DNA of 64,000 nt, taken from contig NZ_SDKK01000009.1 in assembly GCF_008107625.1 (NCBI RefSeq), forward strand, positions 43,591-107,590, written 5' to 3'. Source of the stretch: Zoogloea oleivorans (GTDB lineage: Bacteria > Pseudomonadota > Gammaproteobacteria > Burkholderiales > Rhodocyclaceae). This document shows, one piece after another, positions 10,528 to 18,986 of the stretch; position 1 is the stretch's first letter, and each line of letters begins with the position of its first letter. A program made the position numbers and the translations under genes. The notes under the pieces are model-generated. The model saw only the letters and a program-made list of their open reading frames with translations, was not told where the DNA came from and ran no database searches.

Positions 10528-11190
10528 CTATTCGCGATGAAGAACCTTGTCCACGATCAGGCTGGCCCAACCTTCATCGTGGAAACGCGCCTGAAGTGAC
10601 TCACGATTGTATTCCGTATCCACCCACTCGAGAAAGTCGATGGGCTGGGCTGCATTGCGGACCAGATACGTGGCAAAAAAGAAGTCCAGCACGCCGGTCT
10701 TGGCCTGCTTGAAATGACCGTATTTCCAGCTCAGCTCGGCCACCGCGTCCTCCACCCGATGCCCGAGGTGCAGGATGCGGTACAGCGTGGCCCCCAGTCC
10801 GGCCCGGTCAGCGCCGGACTTGCAATGCATCAGGGCCGGGCCTTCGAGTGTCCGGAAAAGATCGTCCATGGCGTGCACCTCCTCCACTTCGGGCGGGGTG
10901 CGGGAATACAGTTTGACGTCATGGAGGATCAGCCCGAGCTTCTCGCAGGCCTCCTTTTCCAGCGCGTAGGAGCCATAACCGTGGGGCCCGCGCAGGTTGA
11001 TGACATTGCGGATGCCGTATTTTTTCCGGTACTTGGCGAGCTGTGCCGGGCTGGGCTGGCTGCAGCGGTACATGCCGTCGCCCAGGGGATAGAAGTTGTT
11101 GTAGATCGCGCGGATGCAGCCGTGATCGACCAGATGCATGTCGAACCAGGCGCGGACCCGACCATTGGTCGTGGAGATATCCATCGTCAT
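10528..11190 (-). CDS. Dual-specificity / tyrosine phosphatase family protein (CX5R)
   Basis: 220 aa phosphatase of the cysteine-dependent PTP/DSP superfamily. The catalytic P-loop is MHCKSGADRAG (Cys123, Arg129), and an earlier NVINLRGPHGY segment carries the usual pre-catalytic strand. A YSRTPPEVEEVHAMDDLF stretch would supply the general-acid loop, but which Asp acts is not clear. The ATG at 11190 has GAGG about seven bases upstream and lies nine bases after the HldE-like gene, so the two genes are co-transcribed. The substrate may be a sugar phosphate, a phospholipid (PTPMT1-like) or a protein; the LPS context makes the first two attractive, but this is inference. Confidence 0.75.
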   Translation of the reverse strand: MTMDISTTNGRVRAWFDMHLVDHGCIRAIYNNFYPLGDGMYRCSQPSPAQLAKYRKKYGIRNVINLRGPHGYGSYALEKEACEKLGLILHDVKLYSRTPPEVEEVHAMDDLFRTLEGPALMHCKSGADRAGLGATLYRILHLGHRVEDAVAELSWKYGHFKQAKTGVLDFFFATYLVRNAAQPIDFLEWVDTEYNRESLQARFHDEGWASLIVDKVLHRE

Positions 11191-11199
11191 GAACGGGCC

Positions 11200-12531
11200 T
11201 CAGTCGGGCAGCACAACGGAGTGCAAGCCGACGGCAGCAGCACACACCTCGACGGGCAAACGCGCCAGCACTGCCGCGGAACCCAGCAGCATGTCCGGGC
11301 GGATCTGCACAAGGATACGGTCGCGCGTGGCGTCATCGGCCAGCACGACCCAATCCACCGGACGCAGGGCGGCCAGGATGGTCGTGGCATCGGGCGGCGT
11401 GCCGACGGGCTCGATCACCAGCAGGCGGTCACCCATCTGGCTGGCCTGATCCAGCAAGGCCAGGGAAGCCGCATCGAGGGGCCCCAGCGGGCCCAGCAGC
11501 ACCGCGATGCGCTCGCCGGCGGCACGCGCGCGCTGACAGGTGCTGGCCGCGGCGTCGGCGTTCAGCAAGCCGCGGGCCAGCGGCGCATGCACGTTCATTG
11601 CCTCGCACAACTCGTCGAGGCTGGCCGTGGCCGTTCCCAGCTTGCCGACCACCACGCCGGCCGCCAGATTGGCCAGGGCGGTCGCTTCGCGCAGGCCGAG
11701 ACCGGCGGCGATACCGCAGCCGAGGGCCGCCGACACCGTGTCGCCGGCGCCAGTCACATCGAAGACGTCCCGGGCGCGCGTCGGCTGGTGATGGGCCGGC
11801 TGGCCCTTTTGCAGCAGGGTGACGCCTTGCTCGCCCCGGGTCACCAGCAAGGCTTCGAGGTCCAGCTCGGCGCGCAGCGCCTCGCCACGGGCGATCAGCG
11901 TGGCCTCGTCCGGACAGGGGCCGACCACCGCCTCGAACTCGGACAGGTTGGGTTTGACGACGGTGGCGCCGCGATAACGGGAAAAATCCGTGCCCTTCGG
12001 ATCGACCACCACCGGAATGCCCCGCGCCCGCGCCGCGGCGATCAGGGCCGGCACGTCGGCCAGGGTGCCCTTGGCGTAATCGGACAGCACCAGCACGTCC
12101 ACGCCGTCGAGATGCGCAGCGAGGGCGGCGCCGATGCGCGCCGCGTGACAGGCATCGAAAGGCTCCTCGAAATCCAGGCGAATCAGTTGCTGGTGGCGGG
12201 AGATGATGCGCAGCTTGGTAATCGTTGGCGCGTCGCTCAAACGTTCGAAGGCGCATTCCACGCCCTGGGCAAGCAGGCTTTCTTCCAGCAGGCGACCGGC
12301 TTCATCCTCGCCGATCAGACCGATGACCCGCGCCTGCGCGCCGAGGGAGGCGGCGTTGAGGGCCACGTTGCCGGCCCCGCCGGCGCGCACCTCGTCGTTC
12401 TTCACCTGCACCACCGGCACCGGCGCCTCGGGCGAGATGCGGGCCGTGGCCCCGTGCCAGTAACGGTCGAGCATCACATCACCGCACACGAGCACGCGGC
12501 AGGCGGAAAAGTCCGGCAGGGGAAAATGCAT
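11200..12531 (-). CDS. hldE: HldE-like heptose-7-phosphate kinase with degenerate adenylyltransferase domain
   Basis: Bifunctional HldE makes ADP-heptose precursors: a PfkB-type kinase phosphorylates D-glycero-manno-heptose 7-phosphate, and a C-terminal nucleotidyltransferase attaches AMP. Here (443 aa) the kinase half looks intact: LVCGDVMLDRYWHG at 14-27, GGAGNVALNAASLG at 51-64, VVVDPKG at 174-180, KPNLSEFE at 193-200 and DVTGAGDT at 258-265. In the C-terminal half the TNGCFDILHAGH signature is replaced by LLGPLGPLDAAS (345-356), yet flanking blocks (QMGDRLLVIE, PVDWVVLADD, RPDMLLGS) are still alignable. So this is probably a kinase with a dead second domain, and an adenylyltransferase should be encoded elsewhere. 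Start chosen at the ATG at 12531. Confidence 0.8.
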   Translation of the reverse strand: MHFPLPDFSACRVLVCGDVMLDRYWHGATARISPEAPVPVVQVKNDEVRAGGAGNVALNAASLGAQARVIGLIGEDEAGRLLEESLLAQGVECAFERLSDAPTITKLRIISRHQQLIRLDFEEPFDACHAARIGAALAAHLDGVDVLVLSDYAKGTLADVPALIAAARARGIPVVVDPKGTDFSRYRGATVVKPNLSEFEAVVGPCPDEATLIARGEALRAELDLEALLVTRGEQGVTLLQKGQPAHHQPTRARDVFDVTGAGDTVSAALGCGIAAGLGLREATALANLAAGVVVGKLGTATASLDELCEAMNVHAPLARGLLNADAAASTCQRARAAGERIAVLLGPLGPLDAASLALLDQASQMGDRLLVIEPVGTPPDATTILAALRPVDWVVLADDATRDRILVQIRPDMLLGSAAVLARLPVEVCAAAVGLHSVVLPD

Positions 12532-12633
12532 GCGCAGTCGGACGCCCGCACAGCCGGGCGCCAAAGGAAATAAAGCGCAATTATCGCATCAAGTGGCACA
12601 GCGGGCGCGCGCCGACTTGCGGCCGCCCCGCCA

Positions 12634-13587
12634 TCACGCCAGCCGGTTGCGCGGCGCCCCGGCGGAAAAGGCCTCGATGTTGTCGATCAGCTGGTCGGCC
12701 AGCGCCTGCATGGCCTCGCGGCTCGACCAGGCGACATGGGGCGTGAGGATGAAGTTGCCGGCGGCGAGCAGGTCCGGGGCCAGCAGCGGGTTGTCGGTCG
12801 GCGGCTCTTCGGTGAGCACGTCGAAGCCGGCGCCACCGATGTGCCGTTCGCGCAAGGCCGTGGCAAGCGCCTGCTCATCCACCAGACCGCCGCGGGCGGT
12901 GTTGATCAGGAGCGCGTGGGGGCGCATGGCAGCCAGTTCGGCAGCGCCGATCAGGTGGCGGGTGGCGTCGTTGAGCGGGCAATGCAGGCTGATCACGTCG
13001 GCCTCGCGAATCAGTTGCGCGAAAGGCACGTAGCCGTCACGCACATTCGCCGCGCCCTTGTGTTCGCCGAGCATCACGCGCATGCCGAAGGCCGCCGCCA
13101 GCCGGGCGACACCCTGCCCCAGCACGCCACCGCCGAGGAGACCGAGGGTCTGCCCAGCCAGGTCGCGGATCGGGTAGTCGAAATAGCAGAACTGCTCGCT
13201 CTTCTGCCAGCGCCCGGCGGCCACCGACTGGTGATAAGGGCCAATCTGCCGGGACAGGGCCAGGAGCAGCGCAAAGACATGCTCCGGCACGGTCTCGCGG
13301 GCGTAGCCGCGCACGTTGGACACCACGATGCCGCGGGCCCGGCAGGCGTCGAGATCGACATTGTTGTAGCCGGTGGCGGCAATGGCGACCATCTGCAGCC
13401 CGGGCAGGCCGGCGATGATCTCGGCCGTGAGCAGGCGCTTGTTGACGATGGCAATGCTGGCACCGGCCAGACGAGTGGCGATGTCGGCCTGAGTCGTGGC
13501 CTCGTACTCCGTCCATTGATGGGCGAAGACAGGGCGGCGGATGTCGGCGATCAGGGCGCCGGATTCGAGGTGAACGATGCGGTGCAT
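12634..13587 (-). CDS. D-isomer-specific 2-hydroxyacid dehydrogenase (glycerate dehydrogenase-like)
   Basis: NAD-dependent oxidoreductase (317 aa) interconverting a 2-oxoacid and its D-2-hydroxyacid. The nucleotide-binding turn is LGLLGGGVLGQGVARL (148-163). The catalytic Arg lies in INTARGGLVD (Arg232), the Glu in the VLTEEPP segment (about 260) and the His in TPHVAWSS (His284). Overall it resembles HprA-type hydroxypyruvate/glycerate dehydrogenases more than SerA, as no ACT domain follows. Start at the ATG at 13587, which lies ten bases after the cobO stop; upstream in-frame codons would overlap cobO. It may simply ride on the cobalamin transcription unit. Confidence 0.85.
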   Translation of the reverse strand: MHRIVHLESGALIADIRRPVFAHQWTEYEATTQADIATRLAGASIAIVNKRLLTAEIIAGLPGLQMVAIAATGYNNVDLDACRARGIVVSNVRGYARETVPEHVFALLLALSRQIGPYHQSVAAGRWQKSEQFCYFDYPIRDLAGQTLGLLGGGVLGQGVARLAAAFGMRVMLGEHKGAANVRDGYVPFAQLIREADVISLHCPLNDATRHLIGAAELAAMRPHALLINTARGGLVDEQALATALRERHIGGAGFDVLTEEPPTDNPLLAPDLLAAGNFILTPHVAWSSREAMQALADQLIDNIEAFSAGAPRNRLA

Positions 13588-13597
13588 GGCAGGGCTT

Positions 13598-14233
13598 TCA
13601 GAACTCGACACCGGCCTGGGCGGCGATGCCGGCCTTGAAGGCGTGCTTGACGACGCCCATGTCGGTCACCGTGTCGGCAGCCTCGATCAGCGCCTCGGGG
13701 GCCGCGCGGCCGGTGACGATGACGTGCTGCATCTCGGGCCGGCTTTCGATGTCGGCGATGACCTGGTTCACGTCGAGATAGCCGTACTTGAGGGCGATGT
13801 TCAGCTCATCGAGCACCACCAGGCCGATTTCCGGGTCGTCGAGAAAGACCCGGGCCTGGGCCCAGCCGGCCTGGGCGCTGGCGGTGTCGGCGGTGCGGTC
13901 CTGGGTATCCCAGGTGAAGCCGTCGCCCATCACGTGCCAGCTGACTTCGGGCTGGCGGCGGAAGAAGGCTTCCTCGCCGGTATCCGAGCGGCCCTTGACG
14001 AATTGCACCACGCCGACCTTGAGGCCGTGGCCGATGGCCCGCGCCAGCACGCCAAAAGCCGCGCTGGACTTGCCCTTGCCGTTGCCGGTGTTGATCAGCA
14101 AGAGGCCGCGCTTGTCGGTGGCAGCGGCGATGCTGGCGTCCACGACCGCCTTCTTGCGTTCCATGCGGGCCTTGTGGCGGGCGTTGCGTTCGGTCTCGGC
14201 GTCAGTGGCGGGCGGGTTCTGGTGTTCGCTCAT
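13598..14233 (-). CDS. cobO: Cob(I)yrinic acid a,c-diamide adenosyltransferase
   Basis: Transfers the 5'-deoxyadenosyl group of ATP to the cobalt of cob(I)inamide or cob(I)yrinate diamide, making the coenzyme form (also named BtuR/CobA). The 211 aa protein has the P-loop LLINTGNGKGKSSAAFG, a KVGVVQFVKG strand and the LVVLDELNIALKYGYLD acid motif that are diagnostic for the family. Its highly charged N-terminal extension (RNARHKARMERKK) is typical. Start at the ATG at 14233, preceded by GAGAG at good spacing. It lies just downstream of btuD in a riboswitch-led unit, consistent with B12 salvage. Confidence 0.93.
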   Translation of the reverse strand: MSEHQNPPATDAETERNARHKARMERKKAVVDASIAAATDKRGLLLINTGNGKGKSSAAFGVLARAIGHGLKVGVVQFVKGRSDTGEEAFFRRQPEVSWHVMGDGFTWDTQDRTADTASAQAGWAQARVFLDDPEIGLVVLDELNIALKYGYLDVNQVIADIESRPEMQHVIVTGRAAPEALIEAADTVTDMGVVKHAFKAGIAAQAGVEF

Positions 14234-14267
14234 GGTTTCTCTCGGTTGGATGTTCTGTGGGTACGGT

Positions 14268-15050
14268 TCAGACCGGCACGAATAAGGTCGAATTGCCATC
14301 CACCACCGCCCGCAGCGGGTGGCCGAAAGCAGCGGACAGACGTTCGGCGGTGAGCACCTCGGCCGCCGGACCGATCACGTGACCACCCTCGCCGTCGAGC
14401 AGCAACACGTGGCTGGCGTAGCGGGCGGCGAGGTTGATGTCGTGGAGCACCATGACGACCCCGGCGCCGCGGGCGGCCAGGTCGCGGAAGTGGTCGAGGA
14501 CAGTGATCTCGTGGTGCAGGTCGAGGTGCGCGAGGGGCTCGTCAAGCAGGTACAGGCGCGGCTGCTGGACCAGCAGCGCGGCGATGGCCAGGCGCTGGCG
14601 CTCGCCGCCGGAGAGGGTCGGCACCTGGCGTTCGGCAAAGCTTTCGAGGCCCATGGTCGCCAGGGCGGCCAGCGCGATGGCTTCGTCCTCGGGCCCTTCC
14701 CAGTCCCAGCGACCCAAGTAGGGATGACGGCCGACGAGGGCGGTTTCGAGCACCGTGGCGCTGAAAAAGTCGGGCTGACTCTGCGCCAGCAGGCCGCGCA
14801 GGCAGGCTTCGTGACCGCGCGGCCAGGCAGCGTAGGGCTGGCCCGACAGCAGCACGGCACCCCGGAGCACGTCGCGCAGGCCGGCCAGGGTATGCAGCAG
14901 GGTGGTCTTGCCGGCACCGTTGCGGCCGAGAATGACCAGCGTGTCGCCGGGCTGAACGGTGAAGTCCAGCGCGCGGCACACGTCGCGCCGACCCACTTCA
15001 ACGCTGAGCCGGTCAACGGCGAGGACGGGCGGACGGGCGTCCATCTTCAT
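14268..15050 (-). CDS. btuD: Cobalamin ABC transporter ATP-binding protein
   Basis: ATPase of the FecCD/BtuCD importer class (260 aa). Walker A is ILGRNGAGKTTLL, the signature is LSGGERQRLAIAALL and Walker B LYLLDEPLAHLD is followed by the H-loop VVMVLHDINLA. The ATG at 15050 overlaps the btuC stop by four bases (ATGA), which decides the start; a longer reading frame continues upstream but only antisense to nothing conserved and inside btuC. Position after btuC and btuB, under a cobalamin riboswitch, makes corrinoid the likely substrate. A periplasmic BtuF-type binding protein is not seen nearby. Confidence 0.9.
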   Translation of the reverse strand: MKMDARPPVLAVDRLSVEVGRRDVCRALDFTVQPGDTLVILGRNGAGKTTLLHTLAGLRDVLRGAVLLSGQPYAAWPRGHEACLRGLLAQSQPDFFSATVLETALVGRHPYLGRWDWEGPEDEAIALAALATMGLESFAERQVPTLSGGERQRLAIAALLVQQPRLYLLDEPLAHLDLHHEITVLDHFRDLAARGAGVVMVLHDINLAARYASHVLLLDGEGGHVIGPAAEVLTAERLSAAFGHPLRAVVDGNSTLFVPV

Positions 15051-16087
15051 CGCGGATGCCTCGCCAGCAGAAAGAGGAAAACCGGCACACCGATCAGCGC
15101 GGTGAGCACCCCCACCGGCAACTGGATCGGCGCCACGACGGTGCGCGCGGCGGTGTCGGCGGCACACAGCAGCACGCCGCCGGCCAGCGTGGCGGCGGGC
15201 AGCAGCAGGCGCTGGTCGTTGCCGATGAGCAGGCGTACCAGGTGCGGCACGATCAGCCCGACAAAACCCACCGAACCCACCGTCGTCACGGCGATGGCGG
15301 TGAGCAGCGAGCCCAGCCCATACACCAGCCCGCGCAAGCGCCCGACCCGCACCCCGAGGGAACGGGCAGTGACTTCGCCGCGGGCCAGCAGATTCAGCTC
15401 CCGCGCAAAAGGCATCGCCAGCAGCAGGCCAACGACCAGCAGGGCCAGCGCCGGCCACGGCCGGGTAGCGCCGCTGGCATCGCCCATCAGCCAGAACAGC
15501 ATGCCCTTGACCCGCCCTTCCGGGGCCAGGCTGAGCATCAGGGCGACCGCCGCGCCGCAGCCGGCGGCAACGATGACGCCGGTGAGAAGCAGGCGCGTCT
15601 GGGTCCATGAACCGTCGCCGTGGGCGAGGCCGAAAACCAGCAAAGTGGCACCGAGGGCACCGATGAAGGCCCCGGCGTCGATCCAGCCGGAAGCGGCACC
15701 GGCCAGGATCGCCCCCAGCGCACCCACCGCCGCCCCGCCCGAAATCCCCAGCACGTAGGGGTCGGCCAGCGGGTTGCGCAACAACACCTGCATCAGCGCA
15801 CCGGCCAAAGCCAGCAGGCCGCCACAAGCAAAGGCCGCCACGGCGCGGGGCAGACGCAGGCCGCGGATGATGTCCACCTCCATGCCGCCCTCACCACCGC
15901 TGAGGGCGGTAATCAGGTCGTCGAAGGAAACCGGCAGGGAACCGGCGGAGAGCGACCAGGCGAAGGCCGCCAGCGTGGCCAGCACAAGGCCGGCCAGCAC
16001 CAGTCCGGCACGCCGGCGCACCAGTCGAATGCTGCTGGTGGCACCGAGTTTTGCCACGTGCCCGTGGGCCATCGTCCCTCCGCTCAT
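15047..16087 (-). CDS. btuC: Cobalamin ABC transporter permease (FecCD family)
   Basis: Inner-membrane permease of 346 aa with about ten hydrophobic helices. FecCD hallmarks are RLPRAVAAFACGGLLALAG, the NPLADPYVLGISGGAAVGA loop and the late VGSVGFVGLIVPHLVR coupling region that contacts the ATPase. It lies six bases after btuB and overlaps btuD by four bases. The family includes siderophore and haem permeases, but the riboswitch upstream and cob genes around argue for vitamin B12. An alternative ATG lies five codons in (MAHGH). Confidence 0.9.
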   Translation of the reverse strand: MSGGTMAHGHVAKLGATSSIRLVRRRAGLVLAGLVLATLAAFAWSLSAGSLPVSFDDLITALSGGEGGMEVDIIRGLRLPRAVAAFACGGLLALAGALMQVLLRNPLADPYVLGISGGAAVGALGAILAGAASGWIDAGAFIGALGATLLVFGLAHGDGSWTQTRLLLTGVIVAAGCGAAVALMLSLAPEGRVKGMLFWLMGDASGATRPWPALALLVVGLLLAMPFARELNLLARGEVTARSLGVRVGRLRGLVYGLGSLLTAIAVTTVGSVGFVGLIVPHLVRLLIGNDQRLLLPAATLAGGVLLCAADTAARTVVAPIQLPVGVLTALIGVPVFLFLLARHPR

Positions 16088-16093
16088 GGGATG

Positions 16094-17911
16094 TTATTTC
16101 GGTGCGTAGCGTACGCCGAAGAACACGTTTGCACCGGCCGTCTCGTAACCCCCGGCGGTGACGTATTCCTTGTCGAGCACGTTGTTGGCACGGGCAAAGA
16201 CCGACCAGTCACGATCCGGACTGTAGCTGCCGTACAGATTCAGCAGGCTGTAGCCGCCCAACCGAGTGGTGTTGGCGTCGGTGTCGAAACGGCCACCCGA
16301 GGCGTACAGCTCGGTTCTCCACTCCCACTTGCCGCGCTTTTGCCCGACGCTCAGCGTGCCGAAGTTGGCCGCCCGGCGAGCCAGGCGGTTGCCGGTGCTG
16401 TCGTCCTTCGTGTCCTGGTGGGTAGCGTTGGCGGCCAGCTTGAAACCGGCAACATTGCCCGCGTAGGCCAGGGTTGCGCCACTCAGGCTGGCGCTGCCGA
16501 TGTTCACCGGCGAGGTGCGGCCGGACCACGAAATCAGGTCGGTGATCTTGTTGGAGAACCACACCAGGCTGGCTTCGTGGCCGCCACTCCCGTAGTAGAG
16601 ACCGGCTTCCCGGTTCTTCGAGGATTCCGGCTTCAGGTTCGGGTTGCCCTCGTAGCCAAAACCATCCAGGGGGTAGTACAGATCGTTGAAGGACGGGGCC
16701 TTGAAGGCCGTGCCGTAGGACGCGCTGGCGCGCCAGGCGCGGCTGATCTGGTAGCCGTAGGCCAGCGAACCGGTATTCCGGTCGCCAAACTGGGAGTTGC
16801 TGTCCCGGCGCAGCGTGGTTTGCAGGCGATGGGCTTCGAACGAGGCGTTCCAGCCGACGATGAACGAATCGATGGTCCGGTCGTTCTGGGTGTAGGTGGA
16901 CGACGCGTCGATCTGCTGCTGGAGGCGTTCGGCGGCCAGCAGGAAGCGACCGACCCGGGTCGTGATGTCGTTCTGCCAGACGTACTGCTCCTGGATCGTG
17001 CGGAAGCGGCTGCTCGCGACCGCGTTCTTGATGTCGAAGGACTTGTCAGTGCTCTGACCCGCCCGCAGGGTGCTGGTCCAGCTCTCACTGAAAATGTTCT
17101 TCAGGTAGAGGCCGTAGCTGAGCACACTCAGATCGTTGCGATAATCGGTCTTCCGGCCAGTACCGTCGTAGTGGTTGGAGCCTTCGCTCTGAAACAGGTT
17201 GAGGCCGATCTCGTGTCCCTTGGCCAGCTGGTAAGCAAAATTGGCGCTGGCGCTGTTGTTCTCGAAGCCGTCCCGGTCCGGGTTGTAGGTAGGGCCGACC
17301 CGGCTGGTGAAGCCGTCGGTCTTGTTGTGAGTGGCCTGCAGGCTGTAGTTGAAGACCGCAGTGCCGCCGGCGACACCGGCACTCAGGGAGCGGGTGCCGT
17401 AAGTGCCCATGCCGGCTTCCACGTTGGCGCGGGCCGGGCCTTCGCCGCGGCGGGTGAAGATCTGGATCACGCCACCGATGGCATCGCTGCCATACAGCGC
17501 AGACGCCGGGCCACGCAGGATTTCGATACGTTCAATCTGGCTGGCGGGCAGGCGCGACCAGGAAAACTGGCCGAGGGAGGCCGAACCGACGCGCATGCCG
17601 TCGATCAGCACCACGGTGTGCTTGGCATTGGCGCCGCCGCGCATGTAAACGCTGGAGCTGGCGCCAGGGCCGCCGTTGGAGGCGTATTCCAGGCCGGGCT
17701 GACGGGCGAGGATCTCGGCAACGGTGTTCTGGCCGGCGTTTTCCAGATCAGCACGCTCCAGAACCGTGACATCGCTCAGTTGTTCGTTGATGCGGGTCAC
17801 CTGGCGGGTGGCGGTGACGACCACGATAGGCTGTTCGTTGTCGGCGGCCAACGTGGTGGCAGGGAATGCAGCAGCGACCGCAATAGCGGCGGCAGAAAGG
17901 CGGATGATCAT
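16094..17911 (-). CDS. btuB: TonB-dependent cobalamin receptor
   Basis: Outer-membrane beta-barrel of 605 aa that imports corrinoids with energy from TonB-ExbBD. A signal peptide (MIIRLSAAAIAVAAAFPATTLAA) directs export. The TonB box region is PIVVVTATRQ, followed by the plug domain with VLERADLENAGQNTV and GPASALYGSDAIGGVI. The C-terminal strand ends NVFFGVRYAPK, with the aromatic-rich terminus required for barrel assembly. Start at the ATG at 17911. The leader of about 140 bases before it ends a cobalamin riboswitch, so expression should fall when adenosylcobalamin is plentiful. Confidence 0.93.
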   Translation of the reverse strand: MIIRLSAAAIAVAAAFPATTLAADNEQPIVVVTATRQVTRINEQLSDVTVLERADLENAGQNTVAEILARQPGLEYASNGGPGASSSVYMRGGANAKHTVVLIDGMRVGSASLGQFSWSRLPASQIERIEILRGPASALYGSDAIGGVIQIFTRRGEGPARANVEAGMGTYGTRSLSAGVAGGTAVFNYSLQATHNKTDGFTSRVGPTYNPDRDGFENNSASANFAYQLAKGHEIGLNLFQSEGSNHYDGTGRKTDYRNDLSVLSYGLYLKNIFSESWTSTLRAGQSTDKSFDIKNAVASSRFRTIQEQYVWQNDITTRVGRFLLAAERLQQQIDASSTYTQNDRTIDSFIVGWNASFEAHRLQTTLRRDSNSQFGDRNTGSLAYGYQISRAWRASASYGTAFKAPSFNDLYYPLDGFGYEGNPNLKPESSKNREAGLYYGSGGHEASLVWFSNKITDLISWSGRTSPVNIGSASLSGATLAYAGNVAGFKLAANATHQDTKDDSTGNRLARRAANFGTLSVGQKRGKWEWRTELYASGGRFDTDANTTRLGGYSLLNLYGSYSPDRDWSVFARANNVLDKEYVTAGGYETAGANVFFGVRYAPK

Positions 17912-18049
17912 CTTGAGGTTTCTCCCGGACCCGGTGGCGTCCCCGCCGACCTGGGTGGATTGCGTCTGGACGTGCCGGGAGGGGGGAGAGAAGGCCAGGA
18001 AAATCCATGACCGCGCTCGTCGCCACCACCCCGTGGCACTTCCGCTTTG

Positions 18050-18280
18050 TGTGATCAAGGCCGGTATCCGGGCTCACAAGCTGTGCCGGGGCGGCATGAA
18101 TGCCGGACCGGACGCGGTGTATCGCCTTCCCAGACCCAGAGGCCCAGTGGCTGTGTGACACACCTTGCGCTTGCTTACCGTTGCGGGGGCAGCACAGGCA
18201 TTACGACTTCCGAAAGAAGATCGCGCACCTGTTTCCCGTTTAACCCCTGGGCCGGAAGGCCCGTGGAGCACCTGGAACAC
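18050..18280 (-). ncRNA. Cobalamin riboswitch upstream of btuB
   Basis: Read on the - strand, this stretch has all the conserved parts of a B12-sensing leader in order. These are AGGTGCTCC at 18273-18265, GGGTTAAACGGGAAAC, the core GCTGCCCCCGCAACGGTAAG (18193-18174), GCCACTGG (18151-18144), GGGAAGGCG (18131-18123) and the closing B12 box AGCCCGGATACCGGCC (about 18074-18059). It lies about 140 bases upstream of the btuB ATG. Binding of adenosylcobalamin is expected to block translation or cause termination for btuB-btuC-btuD-cobO. Exact ends are approximate. Confidence 0.93.
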
Positions 18281-18288
18281 GTTTGTCT

Positions 18289-18308
18289 GCTGCGGATCTA
18301 TCCGCAGC
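18289..18308. promoter_or_regulatory. Perfect 8-bp inverted repeat between cobU and the riboswitch
   Basis: GCTGCGGA and TCCGCAGC flank a four-base TCTA centre. The dyad sits between the 5' end of the btuB riboswitch and the cobU start, so it could be an operator for the divergent pair or a leader hairpin. No regulator gene is adjacent. Function is not established. Confidence 0.4.
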
Positions 18309-18390
18309 GCAACAGCCTGCGATAATACCACCAGAATCAGTCACTTCCTGCAACGAGTTGACGTGCACGGAACATCAGCGAAAGTCCCTT

Positions 18391-18936
18391 ATGCCTTCTG
18401 AATTGATCCTCGGTGGCGCCCGCTCGGGCAAGAGTCGCCACGCCGAAACATTGGCCGCCGCCAGCGACCTGTCGGTGCACGTCATCGTCACCGCCGAAGC
18501 GCTCGACGAGGAGATGGCGGCCCGCATTGCCCGTCACCAGGCCGACCGCCCCGCCGGATGGATGGTGGTCGAAGCACCCACACGCCTCGCCGCCGCCCTC
18601 GCCGCCGAAGCCGCCCCCGACCGCTGCGTGGTGGTCGACTGCCTGACCCTGTGGCTGGCCAACCTGCTCGACGGCGCCGAAAACCTGCCCCCCGCAGCCA
18701 GCGCCGATCAGCTCCCCGCCTTTGCCCGTGAACGGGCCGCGCTACTGGCGCTGATCCCGACGCTGCCCGGCCGGGTCATCTTCGTCGCCAACGAAGTCGG
18801 CCTCGGGCTGGTGCCGGAAACGCCGCTGGGACGCCTCTTTCGCGACGAAGCCGGACGCCTCAACCAGGCTGTCGCCGCACTGTGCGAACAGGTCACCTTC
18901 GTGGCCGCCGGATTACCTCTCAGGCTCAAGGGCTGA
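18391..18936 (+). CDS. cobU: Adenosylcobinamide kinase / adenosylcobinamide-phosphate guanylyltransferase
   Basis: Bifunctional enzyme of nucleotide-loop assembly: it phosphorylates adenosylcobinamide and then attaches GMP. The 181 aa protein has the P-loop GGARSGKS at residues 8-15, the VVDCLTLWLANLL block and the VIFVANEVGLGLVPETPLGR motif with RDEAGRLNQ, all diagnostic of CobU/CobP. The ATG at 18391 matches the usual start (MPSELILGGARSGKS). It diverges from btuB and is followed by the chagasin-like gene, cobT, cobS and cobC on the same strand. No second riboswitch was seen in front of it. Confidence 0.93.
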   Translation: MPSELILGGARSGKSRHAETLAAASDLSVHVIVTAEALDEEMAARIARHQADRPAGWMVVEAPTRLAAALAAEAAPDRCVVVDCLTLWLANLLDGAENLPPAASADQLPAFARERAALLALIPTLPGRVIFVANEVGLGLVPETPLGRLFRDEAGRLNQAVAALCEQVTFVAAGLPLRLKG

Positions 18937-18948
18937 GCAAAAAAATAC

Positions 18949-18969
18949 CAACAACAACAACAACAACAA
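18949..18969 (+). repeat. (CAA)7 trinucleotide microsatellite
   Basis: Seven consecutive CAA units lie between the cobU stop and the next ATG at 18987. The tract follows a run of A residues and no Shine-Dalgarno sequence is visible before that ATG. Unstructured CAA repeats can help ribosome loading in some leaders, and simple repeats can vary in length by slippage; neither is shown here. Confidence 0.85.
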
Positions 18970-18986
18970 CCGGACCAGCCCACACC

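Noticed and set aside
15051-15827. N-terminal extension of the btuD reading frame
   Set aside because: It overlaps btuC out of frame, is Gly/Arg/Ala-rich and shows no homology; the ATG at 15050 overlapping the btuC stop is the real start.
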